Of a DNA stretch of 64,000 nucleotides, positions 47,916 to 59,277 are shown piece after piece. Within the stretch, counting starts at the first letter, position 1, and the number at the start of each line of letters is the position of its first letter. This stretch comes from Azolla pinnata (lineage: Eukaryota; Streptophyta; Polypodiopsida; Salviniales; Salviniaceae). The DNA is taken from contig JBBBWG010032308.1 of the NCBI GenBank assembly GCA_037176905.1, positions 1 to 64,000 of the forward strand. Direction: 5' to 3'. The notes beneath the pieces were generated by a model that saw only the letters and a program-made list of their open reading frames with translations, was not told where the DNA came from and did no database searches. The position numbers and the translations under genes were made by a program.

Positions 47916-49310
47916 TGCGTTGCTCGTATTGGCGAAAATGACGGGGGCACTCCACCATTGCTGGTGCGGCGGCTCGACGTTTGAGCACCGCTCCCGGAAC
48001 TCGATCTTGTATGCAACTTCTTCCATCGATTTTGGAGCAGCAGAACGCACGGAGGCATCAGGCGAGCGCATCGGAATCGGGATCGAGGCATCAGAACGGA
48101 GTTTGTAGAAGCAGAGAAGAACAGAGGAGTGATGGAATTGCTCATTTCTCTGGAAGATGGGCTTTGTTTGGTGCGGCTTAAGACGAACGCATATGGCTCC
48201 CGAGACTCATCTGCAGCATCTCGCATCGAAGAGCAGGTCGACGAAATCAGAACAGAGGAGCGATGGAACGTTCATGTGGGGAGATTGGGACATCTGGGTG
48301 CAAAGCTTAGATGAGGGCATGGCTCTCGAAAACCTGCGATGCACAAGTAAAATACGTATTGCGATGTTCATCATGGAACAGCTTCTGAAGAAGCTAGCTA
48401 ACACATGGTATTGTAGAACCTGGAAGCCATGTCTACTTTGATCTTCTTTCTTGCCAGAAGAAAACCTCCAGATTAACCTGTAGCTCGATGGATCTGTGCT
48501 TCCGTCTGCAGCTGGAATTTTGTCCTTCAGGAGGAGGAGCTAGATCGGAGAATCTGTACGAAAGCTCGGTTTACTGAACGAGCTTGCAATGCACCGACGA
48601 TCTCCAAGCATGTTCTGTTCCCACATATGTATATCAAAGGCATGAATTAAGTAAGTTGCCTCCATCACCATCATCATCTTCGTCATGATCGACGATATGA
48701 TCCGGAATCAAGCAAAACAGCAGAAAAACGAACGTTGGCGGCCGATGCATGTCGATGATCGCAATCGGGACCGATGGTCTCCCTCTTCGGGGCAATGGGG
48801 AAACATAATACGTACATACAGATACGGGAACACGAGTACGAGAATACAAGCACCGGCTGCTCCGATGAGACTGCAATCAGATCGAACAGCAGAGAATCAC
48901 ATCATTTGTCCACCGCACTCGTCACTCCCGCTCCTCGTTCAGATCGTTCCCATCGTACACATACGTATCGAGGCTTTTTCTCGTCCCTTTCAACGCGTAT
49001 TATCCTCGGCACGACGGTATTCTCCCACGTACAGAAACGTCGGATGATCGTATCTGTACTGATCATCGTACTCTCACAGGTAAATATGAGCGTTGTTATC
49101 GTACGTTCTGCCTCATGGGGCCAAATATTGTCCCAAAGAAAGGACGTTGACACAACGGATGCTTCTTTCATTTCTTCAGGCATATGAGTACGAATACGGA
49201 TACAATGGGTTAGCCAATACGGATACGGATTCGTATATACGCCTCCCAGGGGAGATACATACGAATACGTAGAATACGTCGAGAGGAAAAGAAAGGTGGC
49301 CTGTTTCAGA
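47916..49310. other. spacer between PPR gene and PABN leader
   Basis: GC content falls back to the window average by about 48400. No intact frame with family-like sequence. Short open frames in 47920-48440 probably belong to the PPR 3' UTR. Confidence 0.45.
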
Positions 49311-49754
49311 GAGAAACCCCTTCTCTTCTTCTTCTTCTTCTTCTTCTTCGTCTTCTTCGTCGTCTTCTTCGTCTTCTTCCCTTTCCTGCGTCTGATTCCG
49401 TGCCTGCGCTCCTGCGATCTCAAGTAAGTACAGCCATCGCTGCTTCCATTTCGTTCTTCGTCTTCCTGTTTTTGTTTCATCTTCTTCTGGCTTCTTGCTT
49501 GCTTGCTTGCTTGCTTCCTTCTTCTTGTTCTTCTGGCGTCTTCTCCTTCTTCATCGAAGAAGCGTTCGGTGTCAAGTAAGTACAGCCATCGCCATTTCCA
49601 TGCTTCCATTTCGGTCTTCGCCTTCCTGTTTTTGTTTCTTCTTCTTCTGGCTTCTTCTTCTTCTTCTTCGAAGAGGCGTGCGATCTCAAGTAAGTACGGC
49701 CATCACCATTTCCATGCTTACATTTCGTTCTTCGTCTTCCTGTTTTTGTTTCTT

Positions 49755-49787
<33 letters not shown>

Positions 49788-51302
49788 GTCTTCGATGTTT
49801 GTTGCCTTTGTTCTTCCTTCCCCTCTGCACCACTTCTTTCTTAGTTATTCATTCCGTTTCTTCTCTCCTACACATTTTTTGCTTGTACTTCTTTCCTCCC
49901 TTCCGAGATGGGAAAAAAAAACAATCTTTTCTAGGGTTTCTCCTCCTCGCTTTCTCTTCCCTCTTCTGTCGTTTGGAGTTCCTTTTGTGGTGGTTTCTGT
50001 GCGTCACTTTCTTGCCTTGGATTTCGTACTCGTCGTCCCTGCTTATTTCTTTGGTTCGTTCGTGCATTACCACATCCACAAGATAATCTTTAGGTTGCAT
50101 TTTCCGCCTCGCGATAAAATTCTTGGTTTATGCACTTACAGTAGGCGTTTTCTCTATTTCTGAGCTTTTTCATTCTTCAGGTTGTTTGCTTTTTGTTCTC
50201 CCCTGTGGATTCTGTCCTTTGCTTTGTGTTTTTTTTCTTTGTTTTCCGTCAGAAATGGCTCGTCTGTTTGATTTTCGATCCAACTTATTTTTTGTTCTTA
50301 GCAGTCAATACGATTGTTTGTTTGGTGCAGTAAATCAGTGAGATTTGAATCCAGCATTTGTGGGTAGCAGCATACGAAACAAGGAGGTGATTGAAAGAAA
50401 GAATCATAATACAGAAGTAGTAAAACTTTCTTCCATCATATTTCCATACAACATATACAGTAGAAAGAAACTTGGGTGTTGGCTATATGAAATTTGGTTT
50501 CAGCATTGTTGAATTAATCCCTACCTAAAGCCAATGTCTGCGATACTGCTGTTGAGACAAGTTTGTACATATGTATGCTAATTTTTTACATACACATATA
50601 TAGGAATGGTTATAGAGCATGTTTATGTGTATATGTCTTCTTATGCATTTATTTATTTGTTTATGGATAGTTACTCATGTGCATGTGTGTGTGCGTCCAT
50701 ATATTGGTACATGGGTATGTCTACTTGTTAGGTGCATATGTACACATGTACATGCAATTATTTGAACATGTGTATGAATACATGTCAAATACACTATTTG
50801 AATTTGTTTATATGCGTGTACGTATGTATTTGCACAATCTCTTGTCACGCCCACCACCTGCCACAGTATCTTTATGGGGTTTCAGTTTTTTTAGTCTTTT
50901 CTTCCTTTGAAATAGTTAGGAAGATTGGCATGCAAACTATGGTGAACACATACCTGGAATTCAATATGGAAATGTATATGTAGTTAAACATGAATATGTT
51001 TGTGAGTGCTTATGCATGTCTTTGTCACACAAACTTGTCATGGGCAATAATTACATCTAGCACTGCTGCAGTATTGTGGAAGATGAGCATGACAGCTATG
51101 GTGGATACATACACCCAGAGACATGGAAATGTATACATTTTGAATATGGATATGGGTGTGTCTGGATATATGCATGACTTTGTGTGTATGCATGCCTTTG
51201 TGTGCACACTATCTTGTCATAGATAATTTGTACCACCAAAAGAAGTAACTTAACAAGCTTTCGATTTTGTACCGGTCAGATAGAATTACAAATATATCCA
51301 TC
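49311..51302 (+). promoter_or_regulatory. PABN leader with triplicated splice donor and long UTR intron
   Basis: After a CTT-type tract (49320-49380) a block of about 115-150 bp occurs three times. Each copy ends its exon-like part with TCAA|GTAAGTAC (donors at 49424, 49576 and 49690), followed by GCCATC and TTCGTCTTCCTGTTTTTGTTTC. The acceptor used is probably GGTCAG at 51277-51279, 23 bases before the PABN ATG, giving a UTR intron of 1.6-1.9 kb. GCTT-type simple repeats separate the copies. Confidence 0.6.
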
Positions 51303-53946
51303 ATGGAAGATGAGCATGAAGTCTATGGTGTAGACATACCTGAAGATGTTGAAGGAGATTTGGAGGCTGACCTCGAAGGGCATCCGTATGTCAAGGAAGA
51401 AGACATTACCAGTGATGATGTGGCATCTAAGGTTAAATCTTTGCCATCCTTTCTGCATTCTCGTCTTGAAAAATTTCTGTAACTGTTTATACCGAAGGCC
51501 ATCACTGCATAGGTATACCCAACATGTTTATTGGTAGTTTTAAATGCGAGAATTGTATTAAGTTTGACTAAATGGGGTGCCAAATACATTGTTTTGATAA
51601 AACCAAGATGATTTATTTGATTCCTGCCCATACAGTCGAAATGCAATGAAACTGATATTTGATGGATCTATATTTTGTCTTGAACTATCAATCTATCGAT
51701 ATGTGTGAGACCTACGCCATGGGTGTAGGGAAATGGAAGAGTATCATAATTTTACATTTATTCGGTGGTCATGTTTGATATATCAGGAGCTATTAAGATT
51801 TATGCTTTTCTTCAATGATATTTGTTTGTAATACAGGAACTAGAAGATATGAAGAGGCGTCTGAAAGAAATGGAAGAGGAGGCAGCTGCCTTGAGAGACA
51901 TGCAAGCAAAAGTAGAGAAAGAGATGGGTGTGCTGCAAGGTTTTGAAACCCCTAGTTCTGTTGTCAGTTTTATTTACTTTTATGCATTTAGAAGGTCAGA
52001 TGAAGAAACGGGTAGTTTGTATTCTAGATCCATCCTCGGCTACAGCTCAGCAACAAAACAAAGAAGAAGCCGATGCACGCTCAGTGTATGTTGGAAATGT
52101 ATGTGATTCCTGCCGTACCTCTCTTTCAATTTGTGTTCAACCTCAGTTACAGTACTTTACAAATTGATGTCACCTAAAGTGTAGAGGTCATATCATCAAC
52201 TGCCTTATTTCTTGTTCCTTCTAATTATAATTGTGTTTTGTGGCCGACATGTAATTTTACCTTTGTGCTGTTGGCATCATATGCTGTAAAGTATTGTGCA
52301 ATAGTCAACGGATGACAATTGCACAATACTTTCCCTTCCCTATTCATTTTCCCTACCTTTCCCTTCTTACCGACACCTATGCCCTATTCATTTTCTATGC
52401 TGTTGGGTTGCATCCAGTTGTTACTATGCAACTTTTTGTTGTAGGTAGGTATATGAAGTTAGTTTAATTGCAGGGTTACACCTATTTGACATTGGAGAAG
52501 CCATTGCCTTGTATATGTTTTTTTTCTAACTAAGCCCTATGCCCATATACTTTCGATATTTTGTGTAGTATTGCATAATGCAATTGTAATTAGGCACCCT
52601 ATGGTTTCATATGTTTTGCAATTGAACTTTTTATCCATGTTCATACGGCCCAGGTTGATTACTCATGTACACCTGAGGAAGTACAGCAACATTTTCAGTC
52701 TTGTGGCACCGTGAATCGTGTAACAATTCTGACAGACAAATTTGGACAACCCAAAGGGTACTGTAAAAGTCTTTGCCTCAACTATCATCAATATTATTTA
52801 ATCAACTAATTGTTTATTTTGCTTCTATTGATGTAAGCAACCAAATACCAGTGCTTTGGAACAAGCTATAGAATCCAATGGAAGCCCAGAGAACGACATT
52901 GAAAATATTGTTGATTTGTTATTGGTCTTGAGTAAAATCTGAGTCTCAGAACAGAAATCTGAGTAACTTAGAAGAAGACTGATTGATTTCATACTGGCAT
53001 TTTATGAATTATAGTAAGTGAGTGGGAAGTTTGGACATCGGCAAATTCTGTTATTACAATCATGTTATCATTATTTCCTTTGATCGTGAAGGGAGTTTCT
53101 GTACCCATTGTTACCTTACCTGAAAAGACCTCATGAATTGTTTTGGGTTCTATGAATGATCCAGTAACCATTTTGCATTATCTTTTCTCAGGTATGCATA
53201 TGTAGAGTTTCTAGAATTGGAAGCTGTCCAGAATGCTGTTTTGCTGAATGAGTCAGAGCTTCATGGTCGTCCATTAAAGGTGATTATTCAATCCAATGTC
53301 ACTTTACGTCTTTGTTATTATTTTGCAGCTAATTTGAGATTCCATACTTAAAATAATCTATCTCGTCAAGTTTCGGGCTTCCTAGACCTCAAATCTGTCT
53401 TGTCGGTTTTCGAAATTGATAGTACTTCTGCTGGTATGCTATCAGATGTTTTAGAAGGGAAAGCCAACAATCTTGAATTATTCAAAAGATATATGATGCT
53501 CCCTTCTATTAATAACTCCAATCAAACTTAGACGACTTTTGCTTTTGAAACTCTAATAAAATTTGCCCAAATCCATTTGTTGCAAAAACTATTTACCCTT
53601 ACAGCTTTTTGTTGTGTCATATCATAGTTTATGCTCTGTGAACTTAATGGATGTTATCAATCCGGTATGTAATTAATTGCATCTCGCTATGTTTTCCATC
53701 CAGGTATCAGCCAAGCGAACAAATGTCCCTGGTATGAAGCAATATCGAGGGCGTGCATTGAATCCGTATGGCTATAGATCGCGAAGGCCTTTTATACCAT
53801 CTTACGCATATGGTTATGGGTAGGCAAAACACATACAACAGCTGATTTTTGTCATTGGCGATGGTTTTTGCCTGAATCTTTTTGCTATATTTTATAGGAG
53901 GATACCGAGGTTCCGGAGGCCTTTCCGATATAGGCCATACTTCTGA
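51303..53946 (+). CDS. PABN: nuclear polyadenylate-binding protein (PABN)
   Basis: Seven exons (51303-51431, 51837-51939, 52028-52098, 52654-52757, 53192-53279, 53704-53819, 53898-53946) encode 219 residues, the usual size of plant nuclear poly(A)-binding proteins. These bind the growing poly(A) tail in the nucleus and help set its length. Order: an acidic N-terminus ([20 protein letters not shown]), a coiled-coil helix ([20 protein letters not shown]), an RRM of about 80 residues with RNP2-like SVYVGNVDYS and RNP1-like KGYAYVEF, the NESELHGR loop, and an Arg/Tyr-rich tail ([15 protein letters not shown]). Exon 3 was started at 52028 because it gives the conserved Gln-Asp-Pro-Ser junction; an in-frame acceptor 33 bases upstream also exists. 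The leader holds a triplicated donor. Confidence 0.95.
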
Positions 53947-55169
53947 TTGGATCCTTATATACCCAACACCGCAATGGGTTGTTTGTGATCTAGTAACCTC
54001 ATTCATTTTGACCGAAACAGGAAACCATGGATTGAATTTGTATAGTGGCGGCAGCTACACATGAATCATGCTGAAGAGAATCTGGGGATTGAGAAGGCTT
54101 TGAGGCCTCGTATTCCCGACCATGATTTGTGTTGTGCTGGGGTGGAATATATTTCAATGTGCTTTTAAAACGTCGCATGAACAGCAAGCATATTGAATTT
54201 GAGAATTCTGCGGATTGCCCTGTTTTTTTTCTGTATATGAGACTAGTTTTGCATTGAATCTTTCATAAATTTGTCGACATCTAGATACGTGCTGGTTCGT
54301 TTAGAATATATGATCGGACGAGAGTGCTTGTTGGAAGTTGTTAAAAGGACCGTTTGGAAGTTCTGAACAGGATTGTGAAGGGCTATACAGGTTTGATGAG
54401 CCTTGCAATGTCCTAAGAGCTATTGCATTGATGAGTTGTGCTTTGCCGTTCTAAACATCATGCACCTACTGGCTCTAGCATACAATCGATTTGTATGAAC
54501 TATCCTAGTCATATATATACACCTTCATTCAACTGTTGAACTTTTAATGTACCAAGTATATATATGGATTTGGAACACTCCTCTGGTTGGGAATGTGGAT
54601 GGATCAGGGCATTCCTTCCTCTATGCTGTTAATTATGGATTTGGTGCATTCTTTCCATAACAGTTTGAAAGGAGTGATTGCGCATTCTCATTCGTGCCTA
54701 CAATCTGTAGGAAGAAAAGACTTTGGGCGGTGAAAGTGTGAGTTTTGATACATATCTTAACCTCTGATTACGGGCGCTGCTATGAATCATCGGATGATCA
54801 GAAAGAAGCTCACCAACCAAACATCGCCTGTGAATCCGCGATTGTTCGTATCAAATGAGTGTGAAGGAATGAAGGGAGAGAGAGAGAGAGAGAGAGAGAG
54901 TAGAACACGGTGACCATCGATCGAGCCTCGATGAAGATACCCTCTTGCTTCGCTTGCTTACTTACCCGGGGCTTCGCCATGAAAAGAAGGGGAACTGTCG
55001 AGGGGGGACACATCGGTAAAGCGTTTGGATTAAAAGTATGAGACACCAAAAGAGCATTTGCATGTGGGCATTGAGATTTGGTGAGCCTTCAAAATCTTTC
55101 TTTTTGTAGCCTATAGGAGAAGCATATGATCTCCCAATGTATACACTACATATACAGATAGAGATACAT

Positions 55170-55216
<47 letters not shown>

Positions 55217-55330
55217 GACCTTGTGATTGAGCTCTTAATTCGATAGTCTCGAGCAAAATCACATGGAGAAAGGCTGGATTTGTTTTTATCATTGCATGGT
55301 ATATATACCACATGATGGGATGCATGCATC
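53947..55330. other. PABN 3' flank and spacer
   Basis: Presumed 3' UTR followed by AT-rich DNA. GA dinucleotide tract at 54870-54900; CA then TA tracts at 55175-55216. No gene seen. Confidence 0.5.
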
Positions 55331-55420
55331 GTGGACATGGCGGCGGCTGATCCGTGCCGAGGCTTGAGCGCGGAAAAGGATCCTCAAAATCGCCGCCTTT
55401 TATTATTATTATCATCACGC

Positions 55421-55710
55421 GATGCCTTTGAAGCGAGAGGTCTTGGGTTCAAATCCTTCCAGAGTCGGTTGTCGGCGCTTACTACTACTACTACTTATCG
55501 GATCTTCAGCTTTGAAGCGAGAGGTCTCAGGTTCGAATCTCTTCCAAACTCGGATTTTCTACCACGCCAACTAACTGCTAGCATCAGTCGCGCTTTGCCT
55601 TGGTTTATCCTTGCACGATGGATCTCGGTCTTGGGCTCAGAATCCGCACAGAGATGGATCTCGGGCTCTGAAAAACCGGAGGAGGAGGTCTTGGGTTCAA
55701 ATTCTTGTTT
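55421..55710 (+). repeat. three tRNA-3'-half-like fragments, possible SINE remnant
   Basis: Three short stretches resemble the variable loop, T arm and B box of a tRNA: GAGGTCTTGGGTTCAAATCC (about 55437), GAGGTCTCAGGTTCGAATCT (about 55519) and GAGGTCTTGGGTTCAAATTC (about 55685). The first two are preceded by TTTGAAGCGA and are about 82 bp apart. The pol III B-box consensus is GGTTCGANTCC. No matching A box, acceptor stem or poly-T end was found, so they are not tRNA genes; a degenerate tRNA-derived SINE is possible. Confidence 0.4.
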
Positions 55711-56460
55711 GTCGATTCTCCTCTTCGGTTGCCTCTCGAAAATCCCGATTCCGTTTAGTACAAATGTTTCGATCTAAGAAACAAAAAGAAAAAAACGGAG
55801 AAAAATCGTTCCAAAGTTGGCCTTTACTACTATTACTGTTGCTGCTGCTTCTGCTGGAGCCTGGAACCCAAGTAGATGCGATGCATTACATACGATCATC
55901 GAGCGGGTTGTTAAGGCTCCCAACGTTAACGTTTGTAGCAACGCATTGATTGCTGCGTTCATCGTCCTTTGTGGCCGCATGCTCTTTTCTCCCCTCTGCG
56001 CGTCAGAACGCCGCTGATGAATTGCCCACGTAAAACTCACTCGGCCTCAATTCACCGCCTAATCGCTCGAGCAAATGCTATAATTAGAGCTGGAATCGCC
56101 ACATTCCATCATTGCGCAAAAGTGTGGCTTACACTGATAACTACATAATCACACGAGTAAAAATGAGAGTACTGCATATCATCACCGCCAAGTTTAGAGT
56201 GCAATAATCACAACCAACAACATCATCATCAACAACCAGAAACCTGTAGATAATTATGGCCATGGCCAGAGTCGATGGGGCTCTCAAGGAACATGCAGAT
56301 ATCGGCATCAGCATCGAAAACATGTTTCGGCGAAGAGCTCCGTTTTCTGGTGGGCAAGGTCGGAATCGATCGGACGCGAGGCCGGGAACAGGAGAAAAGA
56401 GCAGAGTGAGTGAGTGCCTTTCTGAGGAGGGCTCACTCTTTGCGTGTGTTCGCTGATGCC
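55711..56460. other. spacer, no gene recognised
   Basis: No frame with family-like sequence on either strand; no obvious repeat. Confidence 0.4.
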
Positions 56461-56630
56461 CTTTCCTAAACCCTAAACCCTTAAACCCAGTTCTAAACAG
56501 CTCATTGATCGAACCTTAAACCCCGGTTCTAAACAGCTCAGTGATCGAACCTTAAACCCCGGCTCTAAACAGCTCAGCGGTCGAACCTTCAACCGGTTCT
56601 AAACAGCTCAGCGATCGAACGCAGCTGGGT
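56461..56630. repeat. 36-bp minisatellite after a telomere-like run
   Basis: CCTAAACCCTAAACCC at about 56465 is followed by four units of about 36 bp starting TTCTAAACAGCTCA (56491, 56527, about 56563, about 56597) and including GATCGAACCTTAAACCCC. The unit itself holds a TTAAACCCC variant of the telomere-like motif. Confidence 0.85.
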
Positions 56631-56759
56631 CGAAGCTGGGCTGTTAAAACCGATCCCGGAGAAATCGAAGAGCCACAACATCAGCAGCAGCAGCAGCAGC
56701 TGCGGAGGACAACAGAGCTGTTGCGAAGCAGAAACGCGCTCACTAGAACTGGCTCGCCG

Positions 56760-57185
56760 CCGTCGCGATTAGCGCAGCAAGCAGAGGCTTAGAACGGATA
56801 CGGCGAGAAGGATCGATGATGCGCAAAGTGTTTAGACAGGATTCATTTGCCCATCGGCGATTAGCGCTTAATGAGTCCCGGCGGCGGCGCGCTAATCGTC
56901 GACGGCGGGAGGGATTAATGCGCAAAGTTTAGTCAGGATCGCGATTAGCGCTTTAAACGGATTCTGACAGTGGCGGTGCACTAATCGCGCCGACGAGAAG
57001 GATTGATGCGCAAAGGTTAGTCAGGATCGCGATCAGCGCTTTAAACGGATTCTGACAGCGGTGCACTAATCGCGCAGACGAGAAGGATTAATGCGCAAAG
57101 TTCAGCCGCGATTCAGCGAAATCCGGCGGGCGACGCGCTAATCGCGCCGACGAGGAGGATTAATGCACAGAGTGTAGTTAGGAAT
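56760..57185. repeat. GC-rich tandem repeat of about 85 bp, five units
   Basis: GCGATTAGCGC (or GCGATCAGCGC, GCGATTCAGCG) recurs at about 56767, 56849, 56939, 57019 and 57108. Units continue with TTTAAACGGATTCTGACAG, GCACTAATCGCGCCGACGAG and GGATTAATGCGCAAAG. No open frame is kept. Confidence 0.88.
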
Positions 57186-57239
57186 CGTTAACGATCGAAC
57201 GAGTAATCGGAGTTTTACTGTTTCTTTCTGGCCAAATTG

Positions 57240-57700
57240 TCTTTGTTTCTTCTTCTTCTTCTATTTTCTGTGCTCTTGTTCCTTCTATTTCTTCTTCTTC
57301 TTCTTCTTCTGATCTTCTCTTCTTCTTCTTCCTCTTCTGTTCTCTTCTGTTCTTCTTCTTCTTCTTCTTCTTCTTCTTCTGATCTTCTCTTCTTCTTCTT
57401 CTTCTTCTGTTCTCTTCTGTTCTTCTTCTTCTTCTGATCTTCTCTTCTTCTCTTCTTCTTCTTCTATTTTCTGTGCTCTTGTTCCTTCTATTTCTTCTTC
57501 TTCTTCTTCTTCTTCTTCTTCTTCTGTTCTTCTCTTTTTCTTCTTCTTCTTCTTCTCTTCTGTTCTTTTCTGTTCTTCTTCTTCTTCTTCTTCTGTTCTT
57601 TTCTGTTCTTCTTCTTCTTCTTCTTCTTCTTCTTCTTCTGTTCTTCTTCTTCTTCTTCTTCTTCTTCTTCTTCTGTTCTTCTTCTTCTTCTTCTTTTGGA
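57240..57700. repeat. long imperfect TTC microsatellite
   Basis: About 460 bp of TTC triplets broken by TGTTC, CTCTTC and TGATC interruptions, some in a higher-order pattern. Lys/Glu/Arg-only or Leu/Phe/Ser-only frames across it are artefacts. Confidence 0.95.
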
Positions 57701-58378
57701 AATTGGGACTCTCTGTTTTTTTTCTTCTCTTGTTCCCATCTCTCTCCTTCCTTCCTGGTTCTAGGGCAGAGCAGAAGCAAGAGAGAAAAGCAGAGAGCAA
57801 AAAAAGCTGAGAGAGGGTAAAAAGCCTCTCGAGCCTCTAGGGCAGAGGAGCGAGGTTGAGGCAGAAGAGAGAGACGCAGAAGAAAGTAAGTTCCATTCTG
57901 CATTGGATTCCCCCCCTCTCCCCTCCTTCCCATTGTGAATGTTCCTTCCTCTGCCATGGGACCTAACACAGCTTTTGGTACAGACATGTCTATTTTGAGA
58001 GAGCTCTGGGGCCGCTTGCAGCAGCAGCAATTCCACACGAGGGGTGGGTGGGTGAAGCAGCCTGAAAGAGATTAGATAGGATTTGGGTTCCTCCCCCAGA
58101 ATCTACGAGGGGCTTGAATTGAAGAAGTGGGAGGAGGAGGAGGAGGAGGAGGAGGAGGAAGCAGCAGCAGCAGCAGCAGCCGTGGTAGAGAAGCGAGTAG
58201 AAAAGCAGGAGCTATGGCTATGGCTATGGCAGCAGATGAGAGTTAAACGTATCCATATCGACTCTTCAAGGAAACCAAAAAGCGAGGAACACCAAATGCT
58301 TCCATTCTCTGCATATGGATTAGGGCAGAAAGTGTGAAGAAAAAAAAAAACAGAGCGTTGTTGAAGGAAGCAGAACTC

Positions 58379-58474
<96 letters not shown>

Positions 58475-58609
58475 TGTATGAAAGGTCCTCAAACAGAAGA
58501 AGAAAGAGAAAATTCAAATTGGGTTGCTCTCAGAAGAAGGAAGAAGGAAGATCAACTTGAGATCCAAGAAGAAGAAGAAGAAGAAGAAGAAGAAGAAGAA
58601 GAAGAAGAA

Positions 58610-58642
<33 letters not shown>

Positions 58643-59277
58643 AGAAAATGCAAAATTTGGGTTCTTCATCAAATCTGTGAACTGGGTTTGTCTTTCACCA
58701 TAGCTGGTGAGGAAGGAGGTGCATCAGCTTCGGTTTCTTAGCAAGCCAGAGTTGCTGAAAATTCCCCACTGTTGCCGGCTGAGCTGAAGGGGAAGAAGAT
58801 GGAGAAGGAAAGCTGGAGCTTGAGTCAACCGTCGGAGAGTGTTAGCCGCTTCCAGCATTGCCGCCATAGCTGAGCTTTTCTGAAAGATTTGTAGTTTGGG
58901 CACAGTAATCTGCAGAAGAGAGAGGAAGGAAGAACCAAGGCATCCAATGTGGTAGAACATTGGGTCCAATTTGGAGATCTTGGAGCTTGGGCAAATCAAC
59001 CAGGAGAGCTTCCATAGCCTGAATCCCCCCCAACAGACTCATCCTTCTCCTCCATCAAATCCTGGGGGAAAAATCAAGCATGAGAATCAAGCTGTTGGTG
59101 AAGGGCAAAGGCTATGAACATTCGACCGAACTCGATCTTTGGGGGCAGACAAATCTGAGTAAGATTTGATGACAATTCCGTGAATCGCCTTTACCTGACA
59201 CAAGAAGGCAAAGCTTCGCTTCGATAAAAGCCTAAGCTTGAAGTCGATTTGCCTCCTGCTTCTCTGCTTTTAATTGA
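57701..59277 (+). promoter_or_regulatory. upstream region of the OCTOPUS-like gene, simple repeats
   Basis: GGA then GCA repeat at 58132-58180; CT then GT dinucleotide tract at 58377-58478; AAG then ATG triplets at 58566-58640. CT tracts like this are common in plant leaders, so the transcription start may lie near 58380, but no splice model or start site could be fixed. No other gene recognised. Confidence 0.4.

Noticed and set aside
49495-50163. Phe/Leu/Ser-rich 222-residue plus-strand frame
   Set aside because: Arises from CTT and GCTT simple repeats in the PABN leader and intron.
57178-58038. Minus-strand frames of 83-286 residues made of Glu, Arg and Lys
   Set aside because: Translation of the TTC microsatellite.
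58724-59042. Minus-strand frames upstream of the OCTOPUS-like gene
   Set aside because: No recognisable family, no splice support, and they overlap the likely leader of the plus-strand gene.
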